A stretch of DNA of 64,000 bases. Origin: Pseudomonas sivasensis (GTDB lineage: Bacteria > Pseudomonadota > Gammaproteobacteria > Pseudomonadales > Pseudomonadaceae). Location of the stretch: assembly GCF_013778505.1 (NCBI RefSeq), contig NZ_JAAOWU010000010.1, forward strand, positions 1-64,000, given 5' to 3'. The position numbers and the translations under genes are program-made. The notes beneath the pieces are model-generated. The model saw only the letters and a program-made list of their open reading frames with translations, searched no databases and was not told the DNA's origin. Shown piece after piece: positions 42,769-51,288 of the stretch; position 1 is the first letter of the stretch, and every line of letters begins with the position of its first letter.

Positions 42769-43539
42769 TCAGGCGTTTTCCAGCAAGTTATGCAATTCCA
42801 CGAACTGTTGGGTCAGCTTGTGCCGTGGATCGAGGTGGATCAGCGGCTTGTTCTCCTGATGGGACTCGCGCATGCGCACCGAACTGGCCAGGTACACCGG
42901 AAGCACCGGCAACCCTTCGTTGATCAACTCCTCCAGCATCTGCTGCGGCAGACTCGCTCGGGCCTGGAACTGGTTGACCACGATACCTTCGACTTCGAGG
43001 CCTTCGTTGTGGTCTTCCTTCAATTCTTCGATTTCGGCCAGCAGGCCATACAGGGCCTGCCGCGAGAAGCTGTCGCAATCGAAGGGGATCAACACACGAT
43101 CAGCAGCAATCAGCGCCGAAACCGCATAAAAGTTCAGGGCTGGCGGTGTATCCAGGTAAATCCGGTCGTAATCTTCGCTCAGCTCATCCAGCAGCTTTCG
43201 CAGCTTGTTGATCTTGTGCTTGGCTTCAAGCTTGGGCTGCAAGTCCGCGAGTTCGGCCGTCGCGGTGATGACGTGCAGGTTATCGAAGGGCGTTTCGTAG
43301 ATATCGACCTTGTTCTTCTTCGAAAACGGCCCGGAAGACAGGGTTTGCTTGAAAAAGTCCGCGATCCCCATGGGAATGTCGTCGCCGGTCAGCCCGGTGA
43401 GGTACTGGGTTGAGTTGGCTTGTGCATCGAGGTCCACCAACAGGGTTCGATAGCCTTCGCTGGCACTGACGGCCGCCAGGTTGCAGGCGATGCTGGACTT
43501 GCCAACGCCGCCTTTCTGATTGAACACCACACGCCGCAT
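42769..43539 (-). CDS. ParA/MinD-type ATPase (orphan)
   Basis: This 256-residue ATPase has a deviant Walker A, NQKGGVGKSS, near the N terminus. Further motifs are LLVDLDAQANSTQYL (Walker A') and IYLDTPPALNFYAVSALIAA (Walker B). I chose the ATG at 43539 (MRRVVFNQKGGVGKSS); the frame to 43584 adds 15 residues before the usual start. No parB gene or parS-like site is adjacent, so it is not the main chromosome-partition ParA. Orphan ParA-like ATPases position cargoes such as chemosensory arrays or pili, but the sequence does not point to a cargo. It is probably the PA5028 counterpart from synteny memory. Confidence 0.9.
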   Translation of the reverse strand: MRRVVFNQKGGVGKSSIACNLAAVSASEGYRTLLVDLDAQANSTQYLTGLTGDDIPMGIADFFKQTLSSGPFSKKNKVDIYETPFDNLHVITATAELADLQPKLEAKHKINKLRKLLDELSEDYDRIYLDTPPALNFYAVSALIAADRVLIPFDCDSFSRQALYGLLAEIEELKEDHNEGLEVEGIVVNQFQARASLPQQMLEELINEGLPVLPVYLASSVRMRESHQENKPLIHLDPRHKLTQQFVELHNLLENA

Positions 43540-43876
43540 GGAAAAACCTCCGTGTATCAATGAATGTCCGAGTGTAGAGGGCAAAAGCGCCTGTTAGCTA
43601 CCTCGTTCATCCATCCATTGCCGCACTCTAGACAGGTCGTCGCACCTCACACACAAAAGAATAGGAACGGTCCGACAATCCAACTCAGCCATCGATAAAG
43701 GACAATCTGTAAATCCTTACCAACAAATTGTATTCAGCCGTGAACAAATCTTTACCAAAGTTTGCTAGAACCCCGCGGCACCGGGATAATGCGCGCCATT
43801 CGGCTATTGCTCCCTGTCCCGGTATTCGGGGCCAAAAGCCGCACATGGAAGCCCGCAGGGGCGGGATAACTTCTCA
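43540..43876. promoter_or_regulatory. Divergent regulatory region before the aryl polyene operon
   Basis: This 337-bp AT-richer stretch between the parA-like gene and the biosynthetic operon must hold both promoters. It has a 13-bp direct repeat with one mismatch: AAATCCTTACCAA (43711-43723) and AAATCTTTACCAA (43746-43758), spaced 35 bp. Downstream, CCCCGCGGCACCGGGAT and TCCCGGTATTCGGGG could form structure in the leader. The ribosome-binding site of the first gene is weak (GGGGCGGGA). No regulator gene lies inside the operon. I see no coding region here. Confidence 0.5.
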
Positions 43877-44596
43877 GTGATCAACTTCAACATTGCCCAA
43901 TGGCGTGCCTGGGCCCCAGGGCTGGAAAGTGCGGACGAATGGCGCGCATGGTGCCAGGCGCCGGTGCTGCTGCCCGCCAGCGATGCCTCGCCCGACGTAT
44001 CCTTCTTGCCCGCGATGCAGCGCCGCCGCCTGAGCCGGCTGGCGCGTATGGCCTTCAGCGTGGGCTGGCCCCTTGCAGAAGGCCTGCAAGACCTTCCGCT
44101 GGTGTTTATTTCCCGGCACGGCGAAACCCCACGCACTCTAGACATCCTCAGCGACCTGGCCAACGAGCAGCCGCTGTCCCCGACCCAGTTCAGCCTGTCT
44201 GTGCATAACGCAGTGATTGGCCTCTGGTCGATTCTGCGTAATGAAACCAGTGAAATGACCGCCCTCGCCGCCGCCGGCGATGGCCTGGAGCACGGCATGC
44301 TCGAAGCCGCCGCGCTGCTCAATGAAGGCGCCCCGGCGGTATTGCTGGTGATCACCGAAGAACAGCCGCCCGAGGCTTACGCCAGTTGGATCGTTGACGT
44401 GCCCTTCCCCTACGCCCTCGGCCTGTTGCTCACACCAGGCGACGAGTGGCAACTGGAACTCACACCCGGCACTGTCCAAGCCAATCAAACCCAGTGGCCC
44501 CACGCCCTGAACCTGCTGCGCACCCTGCTCACCGAACAGGGCGCCTGCCAACATGCCTGGAAGAACCGTGTATGGAACTGGCAACGCAAGCTCTGA
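43877..44596 (+). CDS. Short ketosynthase-like chain-length factor (ApeC-type)
   Basis: This 239-residue protein of the beta-ketoacyl synthase-like N-terminal family starts at GTG. It matches thiolase-fold pieces (FISRHGETPRTLDILSDLA, then HNAVIGLWSILRNETSEMTA) but has no active-site Cys-His-His triad. It is much shorter than a full ketosynthase (about 400). In aryl polyene systems a short protein of this kind pairs with a full ketosynthase as chain-length factor. Here the partner is probably the ketosynthase at 57083 or 59432. It is the first gene of the operon, and the next gene starts within its last 25 bp. Confidence 0.8.
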   Translation: MINFNIAQWRAWAPGLESADEWRAWCQAPVLLPASDASPDVSFLPAMQRRRLSRLARMAFSVGWPLAEGLQDLPLVFISRHGETPRTLDILSDLANEQPLSPTQFSLSVHNAVIGLWSILRNETSEMTALAAAGDGLEHGMLEAAALLNEGAPAVLLVITEEQPPEAYASWIVDVPFPYALGLLLTPGDEWQLELTPGTVQANQTQWPHALNLLRTLLTEQGACQHAWKNRVWNWQRKL

Positions 44597-45384
44597 CTGA
44601 CAAGCCACGGGACGCCTACTACTGGCGCCTGTTTGCCACCGCCACCAGCTTCTTCCTGTTTGGTGTCGGCGGGCTGTGCCTGCGTTTGCTGGTGTTTCCG
44701 GTGCTCAGTTGCCTGCCGGGCAGTGCCGACAAGCACCAGCGCCGTGCCCGTCACACCATCAGCAAGCTGTTCTGGTTCTTTATCCGCATGATGCATCGCG
44801 CTGGCGTGCTGACCTACAGCGTCGAAGGCGCCGAGAAACTCGGCCGCCCCGGCCAGATGATCGTTGCCAACCACCCGTCGCTGATCGATGTGGTGTTTCT
44901 GATCGGCCTGATGCGCCAGACCAACTGCGTGGTCAAGCAAAGCCTGTGGCAGAACCCGTTCACCCGGGGGCCGATACGCGATGCGGGCTATATCAGCAAT
45001 GACGGCAGCGCGGAGATGCTCGATGCCGCCGCCGACGCCCTGCGCGAAGGCCAGACGCTGATCATCTTTCCTGAAGGCACTCGTACCACACCCGGCGCGG
45101 CGCCCGCCTTTCATCGCGGCGCCGCCGCCATTGCGCTGCGGGGTGCGACAATCATCACCCCCGTGGTGATCAAGGTCAGCCCAACCACCTTGACCAAAGC
45201 CGAACCCTGGTATCGCATCCCGAAACGCCGCTTTCACTTCAGTTTGCGGGTGGGTGCCGATATAGAACCACAGGCGTTCGCAGCACTGGGGCCCGCGCCT
45301 CAGGCTTCACGCAAGCTCAACGATCACCTGCACCACTATTTCATTAAGGAGCTCGCCGAAGATGAGCGACCAACACCGCCTTGA
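44572..45384 (+). CDS. 1-acyl-glycerol-3-phosphate-type acyltransferase
   Basis: This 270-residue membrane-associated acyltransferase of the PlsC family has motif I NHPSLID (H-x4-D, catalytic) and motif III FPEGTRTTPG, both intact. An N-terminal membrane segment is seen (FFLFGVGGLCLRLLVFPVLS). I chose the ATG at 44572, overlapping the previous gene by 25 bp, because the upstream frame has no family similarity. In aryl polyene clusters such enzymes are thought to attach the pigment or fatty acids to a glycerol- or sugar-lipid anchor. The substrate is unknown. Confidence 0.85.
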   Translation: MELATQALTDKPRDAYYWRLFATATSFFLFGVGGLCLRLLVFPVLSCLPGSADKHQRRARHTISKLFWFFIRMMHRAGVLTYSVEGAEKLGRPGQMIVANHPSLIDVVFLIGLMRQTNCVVKQSLWQNPFTRGPIRDAGYISNDGSAEMLDAAADALREGQTLIIFPEGTRTTPGAAPAFHRGAAAIALRGATIITPVVIKVSPTTLTKAEPWYRIPKRRFHFSLRVGADIEPQAFAALGPAPQASRKLNDHLHHYFIKELAEDERPTPP

Positions 45385-45631
45385 GCACGACATAAAGACG
45401 CTGATCATCGAGGCCCTGGGTCTGGAAGACATCAGCGCCGACGACATCGGTAGCGACCAAACCCTGTTCGGCGAAGGCCTGGGCCTGGATTCGGTAGACG
45501 CCCTGGAATTGGGTCTGGCGATTCAAAAAAAATACGGCATCAAAATCGATGCCGACGCCAAGGACACCCGTAATCACTTCACCAACGTGGCGAGCCTTGC
45601 GGCGTTCGTTACGGCCAGACAGGCAGCTTGA
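45362..45631 (+). CDS. Acyl carrier protein 1 of the aryl polyene operon
   Basis: This 89-residue acyl carrier protein has the phosphopantetheine site Ser44 in GLGLDSVDALELGL. Acidic helices typical of ACPs follow. It would carry the growing polyene or the starter after modification by a phosphopantetheinyl transferase, which is not encoded in this cluster. The gene starts inside the acyltransferase end and is followed after 9 bp by a second, different ACP. Aryl polyene systems typically use two ACPs with separate roles. Confidence 0.92.
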   Translation: MSDQHRLEHDIKTLIIEALGLEDISADDIGSDQTLFGEGLGLDSVDALELGLAIQKKYGIKIDADAKDTRNHFTNVASLAAFVTARQAA

Positions 45632-45640
45632 GACCGGACC

Positions 45641-45895
45641 ATGCAAACTCGTGACGATATTTTCAACACCCTGCGCGATGCCTTGGTGGAACTGTTTGAA
45701 CTACCCCCAGAGCGCGTCACCCTTGACGCCAACCTGTATCAGGACCTGGAAATCGACAGCATCGATGCCGTAGACCTGATCGACCATATCAAGCGCCAGA
45801 CCGGCAAGAAGATTGCCGCCGAAGAGTTCAAGGCCGTGCGCACAGTGAACGACGTGGTAGAGGCGGTGTACCGTCTGGTCCAACCCGCCGCATGA
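45641..45895 (+). CDS. Acyl carrier protein 2 of the aryl polyene operon
   Basis: This 84-residue acyl carrier protein has the modified serine at Ser40 in DLEIDSIDAVDLIDHI. It is clearly different in sequence from the first ACP, so the two are not a recent duplication and probably serve different steps, such as starter loading versus elongation. Its stop overlaps the next ATG by 4 bp. Confidence 0.92.
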   Translation: MQTRDDIFNTLRDALVELFELPPERVTLDANLYQDLEIDSIDAVDLIDHIKRQTGKKIAAEEFKAVRTVNDVVEAVYRLVQPAA

Positions 45896-46437
45896 GCCGG
45901 CTGATCGGCCTTGGCCTGCTGTTGGCGGGGCTGCTGTACCCCTTTGCGGTGTATTACGGCACTGAGCATTTTGCGCCGTGGCAATTCGGGCTGCTGCTGG
46001 GCAGCCTCTGGCTGTTGCGCGCGTTCATCGGCGCACCACGTCCCGGCAGTCGCTGGATGGCGTTGGCGATGATCGTGTTTTGCCTGTTACTGGCTTGGTT
46101 CGACAGCCCGCATTTGCTGCGCTGGTACCCGAGCCTGGTCAGTGCCTTCATGCTCGCGCTGTTTGGCCTGAGCCTGAAATACGGCCCGCCGATGGTGGAG
46201 CGCCTGGCACGCATGACCGACCCGGAGTTACCGCCCAACGCGATTGTGTATACCCGCCAGGTCACCGTGGTGTGGAGCGTGTTTTTTCTGTGTAATGGCC
46301 TGCTCGCTGCCGCCCTAACCTTGTGGGCGCCACTGAGCTGGTGGACGTTGTACAACGGCCTGATCGCCTACGGATTGATGGGGCTGTTGTTTGCCGTGGA
46401 ATGGCTTGTACGACAAAGGGTTCGAGGCCGCATATGA
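45892..46437 (+). CDS. Integral membrane protein (COG4648-type) of the aryl polyene operon
   Basis: This 181-residue protein has about five to six predicted membrane helices, starting LIGLGLLLAGLLYPFAVYYG. It has no enzymatic motifs. A conserved-looking loop, FGLSLKYGPPMVERLARMTD, precedes the last helices. Proteins of this kind occur in aryl polyene and xanthomonadin clusters, usually between the ACPs and the ligase, and may help anchor the complex to the membrane; their role is not established. It overlaps both neighbours by 4 bp. Confidence 0.75.
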   Translation: MSRLIGLGLLLAGLLYPFAVYYGTEHFAPWQFGLLLGSLWLLRAFIGAPRPGSRWMALAMIVFCLLLAWFDSPHLLRWYPSLVSAFMLALFGLSLKYGPPMVERLARMTDPELPPNAIVYTRQVTVVWSVFFLCNGLLAAALTLWAPLSWWTLYNGLIAYGLMGLLFAVEWLVRQRVRGRI

Positions 46438-48104
46438 ATGGGTTGAAACTTGAGCACTTGCTGCTTGAGCCGCTGCAACAGCGTTTGGTGACCACCGAAC
46501 CTGCAATGAATCACGCCCAACTGTGGGAACAATCACTCGGCCTGGCCGCGGGCCTGCAAGCACGCGGTATTCGGCGTCTGGCGGTGCACCTGGAAGATGC
46601 CGGCGTGCTGGCGATCGCCCTGCTGGGCGCCTGGCGCGCAGGGGTCAGCGTACTGCTTCCCGCCGATCTGCAGCCCCAGACCCGCCAACGCTGGGCCGAT
46701 GCCGTCGACGCATGGCTGGTCGAACCCGCCGATCTCGACGCGCTGTACCAGGCGCCGTTGCCTGCTGCCGCGCTCGACCTGGACACGTGCCAACTGAGCC
46801 TGTGCACCTCCGGCTCCAGCGGCGAGCCCAAGCGTATCGACAAAACCCTGCGCCAATTAGCCAACGAGGTTCAAGCGCTGGAAGCCTTGTGGGGTGCGGA
46901 CCTTAAAGACGCCTGCATCATCGGCAGCGTCGCCACCCAGCACATTTACGGGTTGCTGTTCCGGGTGCTGTGGCCGTTGTGCGCCGGTCGTACCTTTGTG
47001 CGCAAGCAACTGGCCTTTCCCGAAGACTTGCAACGCGCCAGCCGCGAACACCCTCAATTTGCCTGGGTGGCCAGCCCGGCACTGCTCAAACGCATGGGCG
47101 ACAACCTCGACTGGCCCGCGCTGAGCCAGGTGTCGCGAGTGTTCTCTTCCGGCGGCGCCTTGCCCGTCGAAGCCGCCGCCAGTCTTTACGAGCGTTTGCA
47201 CCAATGGCCGACGGAAATTCTCGGCAGCTCGGAAACCGGCGGCATCGCCTGGCGCCAGGGCGCGCAACCCTGGCAGCCGTTTGCCGATGTGCAACTGAGC
47301 CAGGACGCCGACGGCGCTCTGCGCATCGCCTCGCCTTACCTGCCAGCAGGGCATATTGAACAGACCGCTGACGCTGCACATATCCATGCCGATGGTCGCT
47401 TCGAGCTGCTGGGTCGCCTGGACCGCATCGTCAAGCTGGAAGAAAAACGCATCTCCCTGCCGATGCTGGAACAAGCGCTGATGGCCCACCCATGGGTCGC
47501 GGAAACGCGCCTGGGCGTGGTGCAAGAAAACCGCGCGTCACTGGGTGCCCTGGTGGTATTGAGCGCCGAAGGCCTACACGCCCTGCGCAACCAAGGCCGC
47601 CGCAGCCTCACTCAAACCCTGCGCCAGCATCTGAGCCAGCATTGCGAAGCCCTGGCCCTGCCCCGTCGCTGGCGCCTGCTGCGACAGTTGCCGTTGAACG
47701 CCCAGGGCAAACTGCCCCAGGCCGATGTGGCCGCGCTGCTGCTGGCGCCACGGCCGAAGGCGCCGGAGGTGTTGGGGCAGATCGAAGCCGATGGCGAATG
47801 GACCGTGCAACTGAGTGTGCCGCCGGACCTGGCCTACTTCAGCGGGCACTTCCCGGTCACCCCCGTGCTGCCGGGCGTGGTGCAAGTAGAATGGGCGTTC
47901 AACCTGGGCCAGCAACTGCTCGACCTGCCCGCGACCTTTGCCGGGATGGAAGTGCTCAAGTTCCAGCAACTGATACGCCCCGGCGATCGTATCGAATTGC
48001 ACCTGCGCTTCGACCAGGAGCGCGGCAAGCTGTATTTCGCCTACCGCAACGGCGTCGCGGCCTGCTCCAGTGGGCGGATTCTGCTGGAGACTGTCGATGC
48101 ATAA
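46434..48104 (+). CDS. Acyl-/aryl-ACP ligase fused to a C-terminal hotdog dehydratase domain
   Basis: This 556-residue two-domain enzyme has an AMP-forming adenylation domain at residues 1 to about 445: LCTSGSSGEPKRIDK (P-loop), GSSETGGIAWRQG and the hinge GRLDRIVKLEEKRIS, with a lysine near LPLNAQGKLPQ. It should activate the aromatic starter and load it on an ACP. The second domain (about 450-556) is FabZ-like: YFSGHFPVTPVLPGVVQVEW puts His472 and Glu486 14 residues apart, as in active dehydratases. In other aryl polyene clusters I recall these as separate genes (ApeH and ApeI types). The ATG is chosen by overlap with the previous stop. Confidence 0.87.
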   Translation: MNGLKLEHLLLEPLQQRLVTTEPAMNHAQLWEQSLGLAAGLQARGIRRLAVHLEDAGVLAIALLGAWRAGVSVLLPADLQPQTRQRWADAVDAWLVEPADLDALYQAPLPAAALDLDTCQLSLCTSGSSGEPKRIDKTLRQLANEVQALEALWGADLKDACIIGSVATQHIYGLLFRVLWPLCAGRTFVRKQLAFPEDLQRASREHPQFAWVASPALLKRMGDNLDWPALSQVSRVFSSGGALPVEAAASLYERLHQWPTEILGSSETGGIAWRQGAQPWQPFADVQLSQDADGALRIASPYLPAGHIEQTADAAHIHADGRFELLGRLDRIVKLEEKRISLPMLEQALMAHPWVAETRLGVVQENRASLGALVVLSAEGLHALRNQGRRSLTQTLRQHLSQHCEALALPRRWRLLRQLPLNAQGKLPQADVAALLLAPRPKAPEVLGQIEADGEWTVQLSVPPDLAYFSGHFPVTPVLPGVVQVEWAFNLGQQLLDLPATFAGMEVLKFQQLIRPGDRIELHLRFDQERGKLYFAYRNGVAACSSGRILLETVDA

Positions 48105-48831
48105 CCCCTGCGCCCTAATCCCGGTCTACAACCACGAAGCCGCCGTGCCCGCCGTGGTCCAAAGCCTGTTGAACAGCGGCCTGCCCTGCCTGTTGGTCGA
48201 CGACGGCAGCAGCCCGGCGTGCGCGGCGGTGTTGGCGCAATTGGCGACCCTCAATAACGTGACTCTGCTGACCCTGCCACACAACCAAGGCAAGGGCGGC
48301 GCGGTCATGGCGGGTTTCCGCGAAGCTGCACGCCTTGGCTATTCCCACGCCCTGCAAGTGGACGCCGACGGTCAGCATGATTTGCGCGAAGTCGAAACGT
48401 TTGTCGATACCTCGCGCAGGCACCCCGACGCTATTATCTGCGGCTACCCCGAATACGATGAAAGCGTGCCCAAAGGCCGCTTGTACGCGCGCTACCTGAC
48501 CCACGTGTGGGTGTGGATCAACACGCTGTCGCTGCAGATCCGCGACTCGATGTGCGGCTTTCGCGTCTACCCGCTGACACCGGTGCTGGCGCTGATGGAC
48601 TCGGCCTACATTGGCACGCGCATGGACTTCGACTCGGACATCCTGGTGCGCCTGGCATGGCGTAATCAGCCGATGCGCTGGCTGCCGACGAAAGTGCATT
48701 ACCCCACCGACGGCCTGTCGCACTTTCGCCTGTTCCACGACAACGTGCGTATCAGCGCCATGCATACGCGGCTGTTTTTCGGCATGTTGGTGCGCGCGCC
48801 GATGATCCTGTGGCGACGGTGGAAGGCATGA
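48097..48831 (+). CDS. Family 2 glycosyltransferase
   Basis: This 244-residue GT-A enzyme has VIPVYN-like start CALIPVYNHEAAVPAVVQSL, the LLVDDGSS nucleotide-sugar motif and QVDADGQHD (the DxD metal site). It resembles polyprenyl-phosphate or lipid-type glycosyltransferases and may build a sugar on the aryl polyene lipid anchor. It lacks membrane segments apart from a hydrophobic C terminus. The ATG at 48097 overlaps the ligase end by 8 bp; GGAG precedes it. In other clusters, as I recall, this domain is fused to the following acyltransferase. Confidence 0.88.
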   Translation: MHNPCALIPVYNHEAAVPAVVQSLLNSGLPCLLVDDGSSPACAAVLAQLATLNNVTLLTLPHNQGKGGAVMAGFREAARLGYSHALQVDADGQHDLREVETFVDTSRRHPDAIICGYPEYDESVPKGRLYARYLTHVWVWINTLSLQIRDSMCGFRVYPLTPVLALMDSAYIGTRMDFDSDILVRLAWRNQPMRWLPTKVHYPTDGLSHFRLFHDNVRISAMHTRLFFGMLVRAPMILWRRWKA

Positions 48832-49763
48832 GCGACAACACGCAACACTGGGCCGACCGCGAAGAACGCGGCAGCTACTGGCTGATGAAATTCACCGCCT
48901 TCGCGGCCAAAGTCCTCGGCCGACGCCTGCTGAGCCCGGTGCTGTACGGCATCGTGCTGTACTTTTTCCTGTTCGGCCGAAGCGCGCGCCAGAGCGCCTG
49001 GCAATACCAGCAGCGCCTGGCCGAATGGAGCGGGCGCGATGAGTTACGCCCCAGCCACCGCAAAGTATTCGGCCAGTTCATGGCCTTTGCCGATTCCCTG
49101 CTCGACAAACTCGACGTGTGGAACGGCAAGCTGCGCCTGGAACAAATCGAAATCAACGACCCGGCGAAACTACGCGGGCAACTGCGCGGCGAGCGCGGCC
49201 AGATGCTGGTCGGCGCACATTTGGGCAACCTCGAAGTGTGCCGCGCGCTGGCGGAAATCGGCGAAAAGGTCACCATGAACGTGCTGGTGCACACCAAGCA
49301 CGCCGAACAATTCAACCGCCTGTTGGGCGAAGCCGGGGCGAGTCATCTGCGCCTGATCCAGGTCAGCGAGCTGGACCCGGCGACGATGTTGCTGCTGAGC
49401 CAGCGCCTGGACGAGGGAGAGTGGCTGGCGATTGCGGGCGACCGCGTGCCGCTGCACGGCGGGCGCACGGTGCGCGTGGATTTCCTCGGCCATGACGCCG
49501 CATTCCCCCAAGGCCCGTGGCTGCTGGCCGGCCTGCTCAAATGCCCGGTCAACCTGCTGATGTGCCTTAAGCACACTGGGCGTTATCGCCTGACTATCGA
49601 ACCGTTCACCCCCTTGATCGAATGGAAGCGCAGCACCCGCGAGCAGGTCATCGCTCAGTGGACCTCACGCTACGCCGCACGCCTGGGCCAGTTCTGCCTG
49701 GAAGCGCCCCAACAATGGTTCAACTTTTACCCTTTCTGGAAGACCGATGACGACGCATCTTGA
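48828..49763 (+). CDS. LpxL/HtrB-like lysophospholipid acyltransferase
   Basis: This 311-residue inner-membrane acyltransferase belongs to the lipid A acyltransferase-like family. A membrane segment near 25-45 (SPVLYGIVLYFFLFGRSARQ) anchors it. The catalytic H-x4-E motif appears as GAHLGNLEVCRAL. Later blocks are AIAGDRVPLHGGRTVRVDFL and APQQWFNFYPFW, typical of the family C terminus. It probably acylates a glycolipid carrying the aryl polyene. The gene overlaps the glycosyltransferase by 4 bp and the lyase by 17 bp. It is the second acyltransferase in the operon. Confidence 0.87.
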   Translation: MSDNTQHWADREERGSYWLMKFTAFAAKVLGRRLLSPVLYGIVLYFFLFGRSARQSAWQYQQRLAEWSGRDELRPSHRKVFGQFMAFADSLLDKLDVWNGKLRLEQIEINDPAKLRGQLRGERGQMLVGAHLGNLEVCRALAEIGEKVTMNVLVHTKHAEQFNRLLGEAGASHLRLIQVSELDPATMLLLSQRLDEGEWLAIAGDRVPLHGGRTVRVDFLGHDAAFPQGPWLLAGLLKCPVNLLMCLKHTGRYRLTIEPFTPLIEWKRSTREQVIAQWTSRYAARLGQFCLEAPQQWFNFYPFWKTDDDAS

Positions 49764-51288
49764 GCCGGTAACCTTTGGCGAACGCCCCCTGCGCATCGAA
49801 GACGTGCTGGCCCTGGCCAACCGTCAGGCGCCCACCCAGTTGCAGGGCGACGCCGCGTATCGCCAGCGCATCGCCAAAGGCGCGCAGTTCCTCGACTCGC
49901 TGCTGGACAAGGAAGGCGTGATCTACGGCGTGACCACCGGCTACGGCGACTCGTGCGTGGTCGCAGTGCCGTTGCAACACGTCGAGGCCCTGCCCCGTCA
50001 CCTGTACACCTTCCACGGTTGCGGCCTGGGTAAATTGCTCGATGCACAAGCCACCCGTGCCGTGCTGGCCGCGCGGTTGCAGTCGTTGTGCCACGGCGTT
50101 TCAGGCGTGCGCGTGGAGTTGCTGGAGCGCCTGCACGCGTTCCTCGAACACGACGTGCTGCCGTTGATCCCGGAAGAAGGTTCGGTGGGTGCCAGCGGTG
50201 ATCTGACGCCGCTGTCCTACGTGGCCGCGACCCTGTCCGGCGAGCGCGAGGTGATGTTCCGTGGCGAACGTCGCCAGGCCGCCGACGTGCACCGCGAGTT
50301 GGGTTGGGACCCGCTGGTTTTACGTCCGAAAGAAGCCCTGGCCCTGATGAACGGCACCGCCGTGATGACCGGCCTCGCCTGCCTCGCCTTCGCCCGCGCC
50401 GACTACCTGCTGCAACTCGCCACACGCATCACCGCGCTCAACGTGGTCGCGCTGCAAGGCAACCCGGAACACTTCGACGAGCGCCTGTTCGCCGCCAAGC
50501 CGCACCCTGGGCAGATGCAAGTCGCCGCCTGGCTGCGCAAGGACCTGGCGATCGACGCGCCGACCGCACCGCTGCACCGCCTGCAGGATCGCTACTCGCT
50601 GCGCTGCGCGCCCCACGTCCTCGGCGTGCTGGCGGACAGCCTGAACTGGCTGCGTTCGTTTATCGAGATCGAGCTGAACAGCGCCAACGACAACCCAATC
50701 ATCGACGCCGAAGAAGAACGCGTGCTGCACGGTGGGCACTTCTACGGCGGGCATATCGCCTTTGCCATGGACAGCCTCAAGACCCTGGTGGCCAACGTAG
50801 CTGACCTGCTCGATCGCCAACTCGCGTTGCTGGTTGACGTGCGTTACAACCACGGCCTGCCGAGCAACCTGTCTGGCGCGCCAGCCGACCGCGCGATGAT
50901 CAACCATGGCTTCAAGGCCGTGCAGATCGGCACCAGCGCCTGGACCGCCGAAGCGCTGAAAAACACCATGCCGGCCAGCGTGTTCTCGCGCTCCACCGAG
51001 TGCCACAACCAGGACAAAGTGAGCATGGGCACCATCGCCGCCCGCGATGCAATTCGCGTGTTGGAGCTGACCGAACAGGTTGCCGCCGCCACCTTGCTCG
51101 CCGCCAACCAAGGTGTGTGGCTGCGCGCCCAGGCCGAGGATGCGCGGGCGCTGCCACCGGCGTTGGCCGCCATGCATGAGGAACTGGCCAAGGACTTCCC
51201 GCCGGTGATCGAAGACCGCGCCCTGGAAGGCGAACTGCGCCTGTGCCTGCAACGCATCGCCGAGCAACACTGGAGGCTGCATGCGTAG
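49747..51288 (+). CDS. HAL/PAL/TAL-family aromatic amino acid ammonia-lyase
   Basis: This 513-residue lyase uses the self-made MIO cofactor from Ala149-Ser150-Gly151 (GSVGASGDLTPLSYVA). Tyr60 in YGVTTGYG is the catalytic base. The selectivity region reads LPRHLYTFHGCGLG, with Phe89-His90 at the position that is His-Leu in tyrosine lyases, Phe-Leu in phenylalanine lyases and Ser-His in histidine lyases. So the substrate is not obvious; coumarate, cinnamate or urocanate are possible products. In this operon it probably supplies the aryl starter acid for the ligase. It overlaps the previous gene by 17 bp and the thioesterase by 8 bp. Confidence 0.92.
   Translation: MTTHLEPVTFGERPLRIEDVLALANRQAPTQLQGDAAYRQRIAKGAQFLDSLLDKEGVIYGVTTGYGDSCVVAVPLQHVEALPRHLYTFHGCGLGKLLDAQATRAVLAARLQSLCHGVSGVRVELLERLHAFLEHDVLPLIPEEGSVGASGDLTPLSYVAATLSGEREVMFRGERRQAADVHRELGWDPLVLRPKEALALMNGTAVMTGLACLAFARADYLLQLATRITALNVVALQGNPEHFDERLFAAKPHPGQMQVAAWLRKDLAIDAPTAPLHRLQDRYSLRCAPHVLGVLADSLNWLRSFIEIELNSANDNPIIDAEEERVLHGGHFYGGHIAFAMDSLKTLVANVADLLDRQLALLVDVRYNHGLPSNLSGAPADRAMINHGFKAVQIGTSAWTAEALKNTMPASVFSRSTECHNQDKVSMGTIAARDAIRVLELTEQVAAATLLAANQGVWLRAQAEDARALPPALAAMHEELAKDFPPVIEDRALEGELRLCLQRIAEQHWRLHA

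Noticed and set aside
43804..44355. Minus-strand frame of 183 codons opposite the first aryl polyene gene
   Set aside because: It is antisense to a gene whose translation fits the ketosynthase-like family and has no supporting start signal.
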